DNA of 64,000 bases, taken from positions 17,633,025 to 17,697,024 of the forward strand of contig NC_060108.1 in the NCBI RefSeq assembly GCF_021155765.1, read 5' to 3'. The translations under genes were made by a program, and so were the position numbers. The DNA is from Diprion similis (lineage: Eukaryota; Arthropoda; Insecta; Hymenoptera; Diprionidae). Below the pieces are notes generated by a model. It saw nothing but the letters and a program-made list of their open reading frames with translations. It was not told the origin of the DNA and searched no databases. This document shows, one piece after another, positions 1-13,363 of the stretch; positions within the stretch are counted from its first letter, which is position 1; every line of letters starts with the position of its first letter.

Positions 1-2463
1 ATGATTGATATAACCTCGGATTAATCTGATTGAATTAACTATAATTGAATTTTGACATGTTACTCTACATTTATATCGCCATACACAGTTCCCACTGAAA
101 TTAGATCAAATGAAGATCGACTACCGGAGAAATGTGCGCAAAAACAAGAGAACAACGATCTTACAAAGTTCCAATGATGTACGATTAGACACTCAACGCA
201 ATAAGAGGAGAAAAATTGGGATTTTATTGCCACTACTGAATTGGAAACTCGTGAGGGTATAAAAAAAAAATTAATAAGTCCGAATACTCACTGAACTTGA
301 ACTCCTACTTCAGAATGTTTATGCTCGTTCGCCGATAAAAGATGCTTCCACTCCACACGGGCGGCTGTCAGAAGTCACCTGCACGACGTTTGGACGTTTC
401 AAGGTGACCTTAGAGGGCCGCGCACAACCCCGGACCCCCACTATGCGGATACGCGAATAGCAGACGACTTTTCAAAATTTAAAATAGACGGCGCTACGGA
501 ACCGCTTGTCGGCCAATTGCAGCAGTGTGACGTTGGCGGAAAATTTAACAATCCAGCATTTTGAATTTGAAGTCATTCCCCTGTTAAGATATTTTATTAA
601 CAGTTCGTCAGTATATTTGTATGAACAGAGGTTTCATTTTTACTTTATTGCCAGTATTTGTCAAACAAATTCACGCGTTGTTTACAGTACCTCGAATGAA
701 AAACGTTCTGAAGATTTGAACCGACCGCGAACCCTGTAGCTCATCGTCAATCGTAAATCAAGAACTAAAAAAATCAATTCCTATACGTGAATCACTGCAA
801 GTACTCAACTTCTTGGAATATTGCAATCTCTGACGAAATCGCGTCTCAGACTTTCATGCAAGAGGTCACCTTGAAGCGTGACTCACTTATTCGCCCTCCA
901 TTGGTTGTATGTAAGATACAAGAATAAAATAAAAATGTTTTAACAGGGGATCACATGAGATTCGCCTTTTGCCAACTAAAATCATCCTTGCATCAGTCGG
1001 GAAGCCTAAATCTGGCGTGAATTTAGGGATTCGAGATGGGGGGTGAAGTAAAAGATAGCTACGTGATCTCCCCGTTGTTCTCTCAGCAGCACGTGCCCTA
1101 TGACACGTGTACTTCGGAGCTGGGACTGATCACTACACGTAAACCCGTACATCTTTCGTTGGGTAGGTGAAATCTGGGCTAGAAAGGGCAGATTAGGCCC
1201 AAAATTACTACAAATATATAACTATCGTGCAGTATTTAGGGAAGGTTGAATCTCCCGAAATGTTACAATTTTCTGCTCTTCAGAATCGAGATCTATATTT
1301 TATCATGGGATATCATTGCAGAAAAAGTAAATTTTCTTTGCGTTAACTAGACCGCCAGCCTTGATGTATTTCGACGTTAAATAATAATATTAAAAATTAG
1401 GAAATAATAATCAATAGCAGTAGCTTGATTCCATTACGGATGGTGTACAGCGGCGAAAGTAAATAGCGGGACACGAGAAAATTCAATGTCATGAAATTCG
1501 TCACCGGTAAACTTGTAACTATAGAAAGCGGGAAATTAACATCGGAGAACGTGATCTGAAGCGAGGAAATTCCCTGACTTTCAGGTTCTGTGAATCGCTA
1601 GGCACTCTCAAATGTAAGAATGACTATACCGTATAAATTGCTATTTGAAACATGCATACGTATATATACTCATCAATAAAATAAATAAGTTTTATTTAAA
1701 TTACCAGTTGATTGTGGAAATTGTCTCTTCATGTCACTCGATGGTAGAATTGTTTCATCTTGTTTTGAGTTGAGTATTGAACACACTGATTAAATTTCTA
1801 ACACCTAGTCGAATACATTGAACGAGAATAGAAGTAAATGAAGCAATTGGTATAGAGATGAATATAAGAATTTAATAAATAAATAGTAGAATGAAGACTA
1901 ATTTATATAGGTAAGTGCAGACCGTGGAAGAAAGTGTGACCAAAAGTATTGAAAAGCAATTGTCGACACTTATTTAATTATTAAAACAATAAAAAGGTAA
2001 TATGAAAAAATTACAATTTTTTTTTTGTTTACTAGTCTCACTAGTTCCCAATCGCATACACATATTCAATTCGAGCAACCTGAAAATTTTTCAATAATTT
2101 TGAATTCGCGAAAATAAACAAAAACGAAGATTAAAATAGTGTTTAGACTTGATTTGAAAATGTATAATGATACATTTTTCTGTTACTTTCATCGAGTTAT
2201 ATTCTGTTACAAGTTTCGCAGCTGTAAAAAATTCATCTTTACTAATGATTCATGTAACCTGCAATGATGGTAAGAAAGATAACGGCTCGAAAGCAATATA
2301 GTAGCACTTGGTATGGTTTTTTCAGACATTTTATCAGAATTTATTATTTCGTGTAAACGTTTATAATAATTATAATTTACAATTACGATGGATGATGATA
2401 AATACAAATAGAACAACGTAATTCAGGACAAAGAGTCGTGGCGTCGAGGGTGGCGTGGTGGTT

Positions 2464-2495
2464 GGAGGGGGTTGGGGCGGGGGTGGGGGAAGGGG
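2464..2495 (+). repeat. G-run cluster, potential G-quadruplex
   Basis: Five runs of four or five guanines, at 2467-2471, 2474-2477, 2479-2483, 2485-2489 and 2492-2495, are separated by loops of one or two bases. This fits the classical G4 rule on the plus strand. It is followed at about 2523-2583 by a TTA/TAA-rich tract. If 14-3-3 zeta transcription reaches this far, the RNA would carry the C-rich complement. Confidence 0.6.
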
Positions 2496-3475
2496 TAGTG
2501 GTGAAGTAGGTAAAAATGGTGTGTTAATTAATAATAATAGTTAATTATTATTATTATTAATAATAATATTATTAATATTATAGTTTTCTAATCGGAGGAG
2601 TTTGCTGTATGTTTTCTCTTTGTTTTTTCTTTTTTGAATAAGAGGACGGTGGAAATTGTTGGATGAGGGGAAGCAGCTAAGAAGTTACAACATACACCGA
2701 TCAGTGATTAATTTGACGCGATAGCTTTTCTGGCTCCCATTCAAATGATTAAAAAGTTTGTCGATCAAATACTTGAAATTCAAGCATTCCGAAAAACAGG
2801 TAAAAGAAAAAGAAGTCCGAAAAGGAGGAAAAAAGACATGAAGAAGAAAGACGTGTAAAATTGCCATTGGAAAACTTCCAAATCAAAGTACGTAGACATA
2901 AAATGAGTATAATGAGTGTAGGTAAAAGTGTTTTATCAAGACAATGAAACTGGTATTGGTAACAATAATTGGGAAGTAGGGACGAGGAGCGGAAGGTAAA
3001 TACAAATATTAGGGTCTACTGAGCGATATTAGGTCAACGAGGGTTAAAAATTGATAAAACCATTATACTTATGCCCATTATTTGGTACCTCATTTTCACC
3101 CAGTGGACCCTGATTGCTTATAAAACTCTCGCATTCCATTGAGCAACAAATATATCAGCGACAAGGAAAAAAAATAATCATGGCGAAAAAAATATGTGTT
3201 TCGCGTATGTAAGTGACAATTAGCATATTATTTTGGATCCATTGATTGGTAAGGACAATAATCATTGTTACGATTGGTACGATGCAATGTGTGGAACGCG
3301 AACACGATCAGGATCTAGATTCAGTTCATGATCAATAACGAGTCGTTATATCTGTATGATTGTTTGGTTTCTGGTTTGTTTGTTTGTTGCAACAGACACC
3401 GATACATCGAAAATACCAACACGACAGCAACACGTTTACCCAAAACGTATATATCAATTACTCGTATCTGTAATT

Positions 3476-3515
<40 letters not shown>
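3476..3515. repeat. (AT)n microsatellite
   Basis: Nearly uninterrupted AT dinucleotides, with one CAT interruption near 3488. The open frame crossing it translates to Tyr-Ile repeats and is not a gene. Confidence 0.9.
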
Positions 3516-4096
3516 CGAAAAAATAGATATCTTTCGAAACCAGTTACAAGATTATTATTACTTATGTTTTTTTTTCTTTTTCGTGACAACGGATGCATGA
3601 ATGTTTTATTCAAGAAATATTATGCATGTCTTTTTTACCTTTACTCAAATCTTCACCATTAATTGTTAAATATTTAATACACTATCCGACATTGCCCATT
3701 TTCAAACCGCTAGGTACAAGTTTTCTTCATACTTTTACAGATACAGCTATAAAAAAAAAGTGAAATTATACATGTGTTAATTTTTGTGTTATTTCCACTT
3801 CATCTTTTTCAATTTTTCTCTTCTCGTCTTTATGATTTTCACTTTCCATACTCAACTTTACATTTACACACGATTTTTTTGATTCAGTAAATACAGGGTT
3901 TAAAACTGTGAGTGAATTCATCATGTGGCATACGATTGCAGTGTTCTTTTTTTTTCCAAAGTAGGATTCTCACACAATATGTTCGACCAATTATGTATGT
4001 ACCGAGAAAAGGTTCGCACAACAAAAATATACACATACAATTTTCTTTTTTTCGACCGCGACATGAATTATTATGTAGTAGTAAACACCTCTGGCA

Positions 4097-4099
<3 letters not shown>

Positions 4100-4168
<69 letters not shown>
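4100..4168. repeat. (TA)n microsatellite, about 34 units
   Basis: Long perfect TA tract. The tract alone makes open frames on both strands by encoding alternating Tyr and Ile. It lies about 95 bp left of a pure G tract. Confidence 0.95.
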
Positions 4169-4170
<2 letters not shown>

Positions 4171-4261
4171 AAGAGGTTTTTTCCTTTTTTTTATCAAAGT
4201 ATTTTTCGGCAGGATCAAATGGATTGCAATTGAAGAGCATGGGGGAGAGATGGGGGATGAT

Positions 4262-4284
4262 GGGGGGGGGGGGGGGGGGGGGGG
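4262..4284 (+). repeat. Homopolymer G tract
   Basis: About 23 consecutive guanines after G-rich flanking sequence (GGGGGAGAGATGGGGGATGAT). Such a tract is prone to length error in sequencing and can form quadruplex structure. Confidence 0.9.
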
Positions 4285-5462
4285 CATCGTTGATATTGAC
4301 ATATGGACTTTAAAAAAGCGCGTAGATTGGTTTCGGATTATCTCCCTTTTTTTCTAATACAGCCTCCAGTAATTTACGACAACCGGAGATATGATTAGCT
4401 TAAAAAAACATGCCTCGTCGATAATTTACATTATATTCTTCATCCTGATAATGTGTACCGGATTCTTCGCAAAATTATATCGTTTACACATGCAATAATA
4501 TGTACGTAGTGATAATAATACATGGAATACAGCGAATGCAAACAACGCATCATTATATAAAAAAATATGTGAAAATGTAATAAAGATGAAATTAAGTTAC
4601 CACCGACGTTGTTGTTTCTGTTATCTGTTGTGATTTTTATTTATTCATTTTCATTCTGCCTTTTTTGTTGTTGTTTGTTCCTGTCTTTTATTTCAGACTT
4701 GAATAACTTAAGAATGTATTTTAATTATTCTTTTTTCTCCTCCAGCATTTGTTTTTTTTTCTTTCTTTTGCATTCTTGAACTATATAATAATATCGTATC
4801 CGCTAGACAATGTGAAATTTCATTTTAAATGACAACTGGGTATATAATGTATCAATGCTTCTTCTTTAGATCATTTTTTAGTTGGTAATTAACAAGATTG
4901 GAGGATAGCAATATCGTCTGACAAGTAGCTTCTAGAAAAGACCTCATTTCTTTTTTTGCTATTTCGATAATAATTTTTTATCAATACCAAACAATATACT
5001 GTTGTGCTTTACATAATTCTCCCACATCGCCGTGTTTATCGTCTATTTTCTTCGTTATTTTCAATTCGTTAATTGGTTTTATGCTTCCGGCAGCAGTGAT
5101 AATCAATTTACATGTATAAACACGTACATGTGCAACTGTTCTAGTCTGTTGTCGCATTGTTTGGGACGTATTTGGATGTTATTTATTATTTGTTTGTTTA
5201 CCAAATTTATTTTTATTTTCATTATTTTGTTATCCTTCGCTCTCCATATACGCGTGGTATAAATTTTCAAATTTCGACTACTACAATCATTTAGTATAGC
5301 AAAGAACTCCGCCTTTCGCTATTGGACAACACAATCTGGAGCATGTATTTTGTAAGGTTCTTATAACGCTTTTCACCATCCACTTAATGTTTACCTGATT
5401 AAAACAGTTCATTCGTTTTCTTTTTTCCTCTTCCTCTCCCTTTCGGATTTTTTTTCTTTACT

Positions 5463-5501
5463 CTATTTCTCTTTCTCTCTCTCTCTTTCTCTCTTTCTCT
5501 C

Positions 5502-5536
<35 letters not shown>

Positions 5537-5551
5537 TTTTCTCTCTCTCTA
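5463..5551. repeat. Polypyrimidine (CT)n/(CTTT)n tract
   Basis: A run of about 89 bases made only of C and T except for one A near its left end, mixing CT and CTTT units. It lies about 250 bp beyond the 14-3-3 zeta stop codon and so probably within its 3'UTR, where it would be a polypurine GA tract in the RNA. Confidence 0.9.
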
Positions 5552-5806
5552 ACTCAACGATTATAATAATAAGTTGTTCAATATAATGTCGAGATTTAAC
5601 AATTTGAGACCACGTGTAGCGTGCAAAGAATGCATTTTAATAGAGAAGTTCACTTTTATTAGGAGGAGATTTATACGAAAGGGAAATATATATACGTGAG
5701 GGCGAAAGGATACGGGAAATGGGAGTTGGGAGGGAGGACTATAGAATAGGATGTTGTTTTTTTCTTTTGTTTTTAGATTAGAAGGATTGGACTTAAATTA
5801 TGAGGG

Positions 5807-8800
5807 TTAGTTATCGCCTCCCTCCTGTGGTTCATCCCCTTCGTTCTGCGTGTCGCTTGTCCATAGAGTAAGGTTATCACGCAACAGCTGCATGATAAGT
5901 GTAGAGTCTTTGTAGCTGTCCTCGTTCAATGTGTCCAGCTCCGCAATCGCATCGTCGAATGCCTAGAGAAGAAATCTTTATTATTTACATCAACAGAGGC
6001 AAAATGGAAAAAAAAATTACAAATGAAAGAAAGACAGAGAAAAATCAAAAATGTCAAAACTAATAACAACCTAGCAGTTTAATAATTTCCTCATATTCCA
6101 TGCAAATTCTCAACAGAACTTACGTATTGATTCTTGTATTGGATTGATTAAAAAAAAAAAGGTAAATAATATTCCATAATCTATCACATTTCAATGAACT
6201 GAAGGTTCGTGAGAATCAGAAATAGAAGATTTGGATAGTTTGAGTAGATGTCAGATTTCAGTACTCATAAGAACCATAGAATAATGGTACTAGAAATAGT
6301 ACTGGATATATAATGATGAACATTATTTTTCTATGCGCCACATTAGAAACCAACAGACAAAGAGACAACATCATTTGGTAGGATTAGTGGCGGTCAAACA
6401 ATAGAAATATGTGAACTAAACTCAATTACTAAATACTGAACATTTTTAATTTCTCATTTAAAGACTGACAGTCATCCAGGCACAAGCGGTGAAAAATGGG
6501 AATAAAATATCTATATTAATATTCAAGTAATAAAGTGAATTTACTAAAAGGACGTGTTCAACAAAATAACTGGTTAGAATATGGTACAAAATCATTAGTA
6601 GCACAGTGGAGACATCACACCTTAACATTCGTTGGCAATTTACATCCAGCACCGTTCACTCAATGGCTAGTAACAATTTCATAGGCAAGCAGTGTTAAAT
6701 AAACCTGAATAAATGTCATGTTAAAAATTCAGGAAGTTGCGATCAGACGAAATCTGTAAGAAACCCAGAGCATTCAGAGTAGCTAAAGAAAGGTCTATTT
6801 TTAATTATGCTTTTTCAACCTGATGAAATGATGTAAAAATATTTGATGTGATCAACATCAATGATACAGATTAGACATACCAGACGTATTTCATGATGAA
6901 TTCAATTATAATTGATAAAATGTAAACGGTGATTTTGATGGATTTATACAGCATGGTCAAAACAGAATTGTTATGATTCCACTTATTAATTGAGGCGATT
7001 ATTTCGTTTGCACTCAACATTTGACTGAACTCAATAATACATCGTCAAAATTAGCCGTACCAGCCGTACTAAAAGTTTAAGTGACAACAAAATTGGCAAA
7101 TACACACCTCATAACTAGAAAAATTTGTATGTATTATTAGTGTTAGTCAACGGAAAACTAAAATATTCAATTTCAACAACACTTATTGGTGTTAAAAGGG
7201 AATGCCATAATGCCAGAAGTACTGCTGGATATTATTGGAGAGATACTAGAAAAATGTGCACAAAATAAATAAACAAATAGATAAATAAATTAAAGTGAAA
7301 AAGAGAAAGGAAACAGAAATGACGTATACATCAGTTCAAACTTTGATGAAGTATTGAAAATTTATATTATAACTATCTTGACATTTTTTATTTGGCGTTA
7401 CACCCAGCAGTAGTTTGTAGAAGATTTTTTTTCAACGTAAATAATTTGAAACTCGCAAACAGAAAACCTATTAATCTGACCTGCTTAGCCAAGTGGCAAG
7501 CTCTTGCTGGCGAGTTTATAATTTCATAATAGAAAACGGAGAAGTTGAGAGCGAGCCCAAGCCTGATGGGATGTGTAGGCTGCATTTTGGCCTTGGCTAT
7601 GTCAAACGCTTCCTGGTATGCCTTTTGAGAGTCTTCCACCACCGCTGTAATGCAAACCAGCCACCATACATTGCAGCAAATCATTCACGTTCAAATTGCT
7701 CCAACGCGTTTCACGCTCACATTGTGTGAGAAGGTAGTTTAGAGAACAAGTGGAAAAAAAAAAGAAAAAAAGATAAATCGGATAGAGATTCCAGTTACTT
7801 GTAATAAAATCCATAGAATTGACATTTGGAATTGAAAATTAACCAACAGGTACTTTAGTAAATCTGATATAAGGTTATAATATTTGACAAAGCGTAATCT
7901 CTATTTGATTTAATGGGAAGAAAATCTGTAATGATGAAAAATTAAAAAGAATTCCCAGTAAAGCAACACAATGATCAGCAATGTCTCCACCAGCAAGCAG
8001 CGACCATATCCTTCACCATGTGCAACCGCCAGTGCCTTTAAATGAACCTGTACAAAATTTCGATCGAATAGGAGGGGGGAACAGGGATGGTGGGAGTAAC
8101 TGTACCTGTTTGGCCAATTGGCAGGCCTTGTCTGGAGAGTTCAGGATCTCGTAATAGAAAACCGAGAAGTTGAGGGCGAGACCCAGCCTGATGGGGTGAG
8201 TAGGCTGCATCTGGGACTTGCTGATTTCAAACGCGTCTTGATACGCCTTCTGGCTGTCGTCTACCACAGCTTATTTGTAGTAGGGAGGGAGAATTGATTA
8301 TTTATTCAATATACTGCATCAATGAACGTAAACGCCATGCAAGTTATTCAGTCAATATAATAACCATATTTTTCTAATCACTAAACATCTAATGAAGTTG
8401 AAATAAAAAGCTGATAGCTTCGAAAAGATTTTTTTAAAAGTGAGGACAATTTGTTTTAAATATACTTGATTTAAAAAGCTTTAAGTGAAGTGACAAGATC
8501 ACAGCAAAAATGTTACTCGTTACCAGCCCTCGCTACCAGCCCTGCAACTTTGATTTGTAACAAAATGGAGTGTAATATCGACAAAATTTTACGAATTCTG
8601 TCAGTTAAAGAAAGCTCAATGTAAAATTTTTAAAAGTACTTTCATGTATACAAAGTAACTATAGTAACTAGAAAAAAGTAAAATCAACATACTAATATTA
8701 GGCTTTGCAAGAGAACACAATAAAGATGCACTAAAATCTTCTTGGAAAAGTGACAACGGTGTAACGTTTCGTTCAACATGTACGCAAAATTTCAAGGATT

Positions 8801-9989
8801 ACTTGAAACCGTCAGTTAGTGAGAAATAAATTTATATTGCAATATAAAAATGATCGAGTAATTTTGAAATATTCAAAACTTACTAATCATGAGGAGTTAT
8901 ATCCACCATGTATGTTCATAATATGATTATTTAATGGCAAGAAAATACGAAATAAGAATAATCATGATCAACACTTCGATCGGAATTTTCTAAAACCAAC
9001 AAAATTCGCAGATATATAAGGCAAATTACGTTCACCGTTGATTCCGTACAATTTAATTCATACAAAATGTGGGATGATTTCTAAAGATATTATATAAACT
9101 AAACTCGACGCATTGATGAAAATATTCAACATTTAAATGTATAGCAAAATAAAATGATAATAAATACGTACTGTTTCTGATTTCGCCAGTGGCAACCTCT
9201 GCGAGATACCTGTAGTAATCACCCTTCATCTTAAGGTAGAATACTTTGCTCTCAGGATTGCTGGCTTTGGGGATCAGGTACTTGTCCAGGAGTCCCTGCA
9301 ACATAGCGACACCATCTCCCTAAGTTACATATTCATCTAAAGTTACTCTGTAAAACGAACCAAACGGCACAATCGTAAAAGAATAGATTTGCGAAGCAGT
9401 AAAATATGTGGAAAGAAAAAATAGAATTAGATATTGCAAGAAGTGTAGAACCCGAATTTCGAGACATGGGTTTGTGGTAAAAAATCGCAACAAAATTGCC
9501 GAGGGAGATCATCATCATCAATCTAAAAATATCAATCGATAGCTTAAAACAAAATATTCATGTATGAAGGTTCAGTCCCTGATATTGAGCAAAGAACTAT
9601 ACATTTCTTCCTACTTCATGTTTTAAAATAAATCACTCCACTCGCCTTTACGATAAAAATAAGTGTGTCATCTCGGGATTGATAGTTACCAGAACATCAT
9701 AGCAAATTTCGCGCAGTTCCTTCTCAACCTTTTCCCGGTACTCCTTTGCCATCTGTTGTTTGCGTTCCGAACCTTCTGTCTTTTGCTCAATGGAGGAAAT
9801 TACTCGCCACGAGCTACGCCGCGCGCCAACAACATTCTTGTAGGCAACAGAGAGCAGGTTTCTCTCTTCGTTCGATAATTCAACACCAGTTTCGGTGACA
9901 GCCTTCATCGCGGCTGCCATGTCGTCATACCTCTCAGCCTGTTCGGCGAGCTTTGCACGCTGCACCAATTCCTCCTTGTCCACGGACAT
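5807..9989 (-). CDS. 14-3-3zeta: 14-3-3 protein zeta (Leonardo-type), with mutually exclusive exons
   Basis: Cytosolic dimeric adaptor that binds phosphoserine/phosphothreonine motifs in signalling proteins. Coding exons on the minus strand are 9690-9989 (residues 1-100), 9172-9295 (101-141), then one of 8106-8269 or 7481-7644 (142-196), then 5807-5962 (197-247 and stop). The phases join cleanly and give 247 residues, the normal family length. Phosphopeptide pocket residues are all present: K51, R58, R129 and Y130 (numbering offset by two from human zeta). The C-terminal exon encodes the conserved segment starting [12 protein letters not shown] and a Gly/Asp/Glu-rich tail ending EGGDN. The start ATG at 9989 gives [10 protein letters not shown], the standard N terminus. 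A 3' splice site at 9998-10000 just before the start shows that the 5'UTR is spliced. Identity is as sure as sequence reading allows; the UTRs are not defined. Confidence 0.97.
7481..7644 (-). CDS. 14-3-3zeta: 14-3-3 zeta alternative exon, proximal copy
   Basis: Second version of the same 164-nt exon. It encodes [20 protein letters not shown] and [20 protein letters not shown], and is bounded by acceptor TTACAG and donor CAG|GTCAGA. Differences from the other copy are mostly conservative (Glu/Asp, Ala/Ser, Ile/Leu) except Ala-Arg for Asp-Lys and His for Gln near the exon's end. Using it in place of the other copy also gives 247 residues. I found no third copy in 5963-7480. Confidence 0.93.
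8106..8269 (-). CDS. 14-3-3zeta: 14-3-3 zeta alternative exon, distal copy
   Basis: This 164-nt exon encodes residues 142-196 and includes [20 protein letters not shown] and [15 protein letters not shown]. It is flanked by acceptor AATAAG and donor CAG|GTACAG. It has the same length and phase as the exon at 7481-7644, and the two peptides differ at about 10 of 55 positions. Including both would shift the frame, since 164 is not a multiple of three, so the pair must be mutually exclusive. Paired exons at this place are known in Drosophila 14-3-3 zeta. Confidence 0.93.
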
Positions 9990-12900
9990 TGTGTCGGCTG
10001 AAAAATAAATTATAATTATAAGAAGTTTTCATGACTATTAAGAAGAATATTGTTATATGAATATATTTGAATAATGTACGAAAGTTAGCAGTTTGTTTAA
10101 AACATCATTTCGTTCTGACGTTAAATTTTTATTATATAAAAAAGTTATACTCCTGTCTACATATGATGTTATTAGCAGGCAATGGAAAATGAGGAAAAAA
10201 ATTCACCTTTGTAACGAGTTACTAGTATCTGATCAAAAAGTGTACATCAATTTTACTGCTATTATCAATTTTTTCGGTGATTGAATTTTTAGAATAATTT
10301 TCAAAATTTGTCAGTTTTATAAAAATTACAACCTGATTTACTCAATTTTATTGATCAATGCAGAAAAAAGATTCGAGAATTGTTAAATTAGCTTGTGGCA
10401 TATTCGATGAAAATGTATGAAAATGTTAATCAAGTATGGCAAACGGTAAACGATGGTAATTCTTGTTTGTTTTCATTCTCAGTGCTTAAAAATAAAAATT
10501 TTTTCAAAGTGCAAACCAGTGTATAGAAACATATCATATATACTAAAACGATAGGAAAAAGTACAGAAAATACATCCCAGACATTCACGTATGAAAAAAT
10601 TAATTTTTATAACTATGCGAAATCCCATAAATACACGCATTTAAAACATAATAATGATAATATTAAAAATAATAGTGACGAAAATATGTTTCGACACAGT
10701 AAATACCTATTCATTCGTTATATCAAGCTATGGAAAGTTTTCCAAGTACTTTTGGCTCTTATAACTAGTTTACGGTAGCGATGAAGAAAACTACCCCGTG
10801 TCACCAACATGCTCAAAATAAAACTGAGTACTAAAATAGATACTATTTTGTCCCTTCGCTGTAAAGAACTTAGACCTCGTTATCTAGAGTCCAGAGTTTA
10901 AGACAAGAACCGAAAAAATATTCGAATAATGTGGATATAGGACACTAAAATGCCTTGTATTGGTTTCAAAGTTTATGAAAAGAATATTTTTTTCCGCGCA
11001 AAACATTTGAAATTACTTGTTGGAAAATTTTCCATGAAACTTATAGAACGGAAAAACGACCTACACTGGAACATAGATATCACGATAGTTTGAACAACTT
11101 TTCAAGTCCGAAAACAGCGACCTTCTAGAATCTTCCACGACTGTACTGTACAGGTAAAATTTTACCACAATGATAAATACAGCGAAGGAGAATAAGAATA
11201 AGAAGTTTCCCCGAGACTCTACTATATTCGGAGTGAAAGAGAACCTACGACAAAACTCCGTACCTAGCCGTTCATTCGTGTAACAGTAAGGCCAGGTGCA
11301 TTCCTGCGATTTGTTGCCTGCTAAGAATACTTTAGGGTCCTACACCCCGCCAGAGGCTATACAGCCGATCTTTATATACTATAGACATAGTAGCCTGTAC
11401 GCTTTCTAGACAACACAAAGAACGAGCGACCATCTTGAATTTCACGTGCATTGCATCCCCATCATCACAGAAGAAAATAGCTACTAGAGCTATTAGTGCG
11501 TCAACGTGATTGCATGCATGCAGGCACACACATCTTCAAAGGTGAAATAAAAATTCGAACAAGGAGTATCGCCGTCTGCCGCATCAACTCGTCGTGTAAC
11601 TGTAGTAAGATTGCAATATAAGTACGAACGTACAACAAGATATCGGTTATGTAAAAAGTAGCCAACGACCCGAAATGACCCAAGCTCCGTATCAATACCA
11701 GACTAAAGAAAATCAAATAAAACTTATCTTCATTATTCTCTTCTCACAAAGAACAATTTCTAACCACGGATAATCACCGCATTGCGTGAATCTGGAGCAA
11801 TGAACGTTTACCGACAGAAGGGTAAGGGAGATTTTGCAGAAATAGTCTACAACAAGTCAGTACATACTTGAACCTTTATAAAATACAGTAAAATCGTACA
11901 AACTTGTATCGTTGGGAGTTACACAAAAGTTGATATAAAGCGTTGCTGCTAAAAGCAGCTGCTGCGTCGCGACGAGGAGCGGCGGACAATGCGAAGGTAC
12001 AAAAAGGGTACTGGGTTTATAAAGCGAGCGGCCAGAAAAGTAGAGTAAGAGATGAGAAAACGGATGTAAGAGTGAAATACCGCATCTTTCTTTCGAACCG
12101 GATGCCATACGGTCAAGTAGAAGCGGTTTGACTAACGTACGAAGTACAGGTGTAACGTAGTTACGCAGCATACGTATAATAGTGCATGTAGAACACCTTT
12201 GTGGGCGAAGGTCAGAGCTTCGAAGTATGTATGAAGTGACGACAGAACTTATTATTCTCTTTTTTTTCTCGCTGCAGAATGCAACTGCAGCAACATTAGT
12301 GACAGAAACTATGTGTGCGTACGTGTGTTGTACCTAAAATGTACACAACACTTGGCAACATAATATTATGTATGAAGAACATACCAACGTAATGTATATA
12401 CCATACGTTGGTAACTGCGGTAACGGAATAATTATAGAAATATTATACTCGTTGCGTAATAACTTTAGAAAGTATACAAATAATCTTCCAAGAATTTCCA
12501 TCCCCACCCTCAATTGTTTTCCCACTTTTACCTTTTCTTTTCGTTACTATACTTTTCATACAAGTCGCATGGGACGGACGCCAAGTTTGGAGTGACTTCA
12601 ACATTTGTCATACCAACAAACACGTCTCATTACTCGCATACACGCTCTCGGAATTTTTGGACGCGACTACTTTGTACGTGTCATGCATGTATAATTTTAT
12701 ACTGTTTGTATACGCGTGTGTATATAATATCGTACATCGAATTCTAGAGGAAGGACGTAATCATTGATTCGTATTAATCATCAAATGCCAAGCAATGAAA
12801 TTTATCAACTCCTTCGACGCTTCCGGTTACAAAACTGCCTTCACTCTTCTTCTCTGTTTCTTTCATTATCTCACGATACATAGAAGACGAAATATCCCAA

Positions 12901-13355
12901 TCATTGCTCCGCGAATAGTATACGTTGATTATATGCAATATACCCATAGATCTCTACAAGTTCGATCCGTCGGTATCAATAAGTCAACAAAATGCCTATA
13001 AGCCACCAGTTTTGCCGGAAGTACCGCATTTTCCCACATATGCTGTAGCGGGCTTACAGAATTGCCATACGGAGAAAAGTACCGCATCGCGATGCTGATT
13101 TCCGGTCGATTCACGTGTATCCGGTAGTACGCGCAACTTTTTGTTCTTCCGTAAAGAGCAAGGTAATAATAGTAATAATAATATCTGTATAAATAATAAC
13201 AATAATGAAATATAATTGCCGCAGGTGCCGAAAGCCCAAGTTCAGCATTCATTGACCGTACCGTTGACGGAAGAATTCAAAGACGGTTAATTGTAAGATA
13301 CCCCTGAGCATGAAATTTTCGTGACCAATACTCGACGGATAAGTGGACCTGAGGG

Positions 13356-13363
13356 TATAAAAA
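13356..13363 (+). promoter_or_regulatory. TATA box candidate (TATAAAAA)
   Basis: A strong TATA motif in GC-richer context (GAGGGTATAAAAAGCCGTG). A transcript would start about 30 bases on, near 13386-13392. A short frame begins with ATG at 13455 (MNSLQSTTVRR) and reaches a GTTACA sequence after its eleventh codon, which could be a weak donor. No downstream exon could be identified, so the transcript is hypothetical. Confidence 0.35.

Larger units (their letters stand above)
1..5806. other. Left non-coding region, partly probable 14-3-3 zeta 3'UTR
   Basis: I see no supported coding gene here. Short open frames are AT-rich or cross simple repeats and have no family signature. The part next to 5807 is presumably 3'UTR of 14-3-3 zeta on the minus strand; TTTATT runs on the plus strand, for example near 4636, read as AATAAA on the minus strand and are possible polyadenylation signals, but none can be chosen. 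A more GC-rich patch at about 300-530 could be a promoter of a gene beyond the left edge, which is only an inference. Two CACGTG E-boxes sit at 1090-1095 and 1104-1109. Confidence 0.5.

Noticed and set aside
506-739. 77-codon frame near the left edge
   Set aside because: No recognisable motif, no splice context, and composition like the surrounding DNA.
3884-4313. Overlapping open frames of 100-130 codons on both strands
   Set aside because: They exist only because a TA microsatellite and a G tract lack stop codons in those frames; the flanks show no protein signature.
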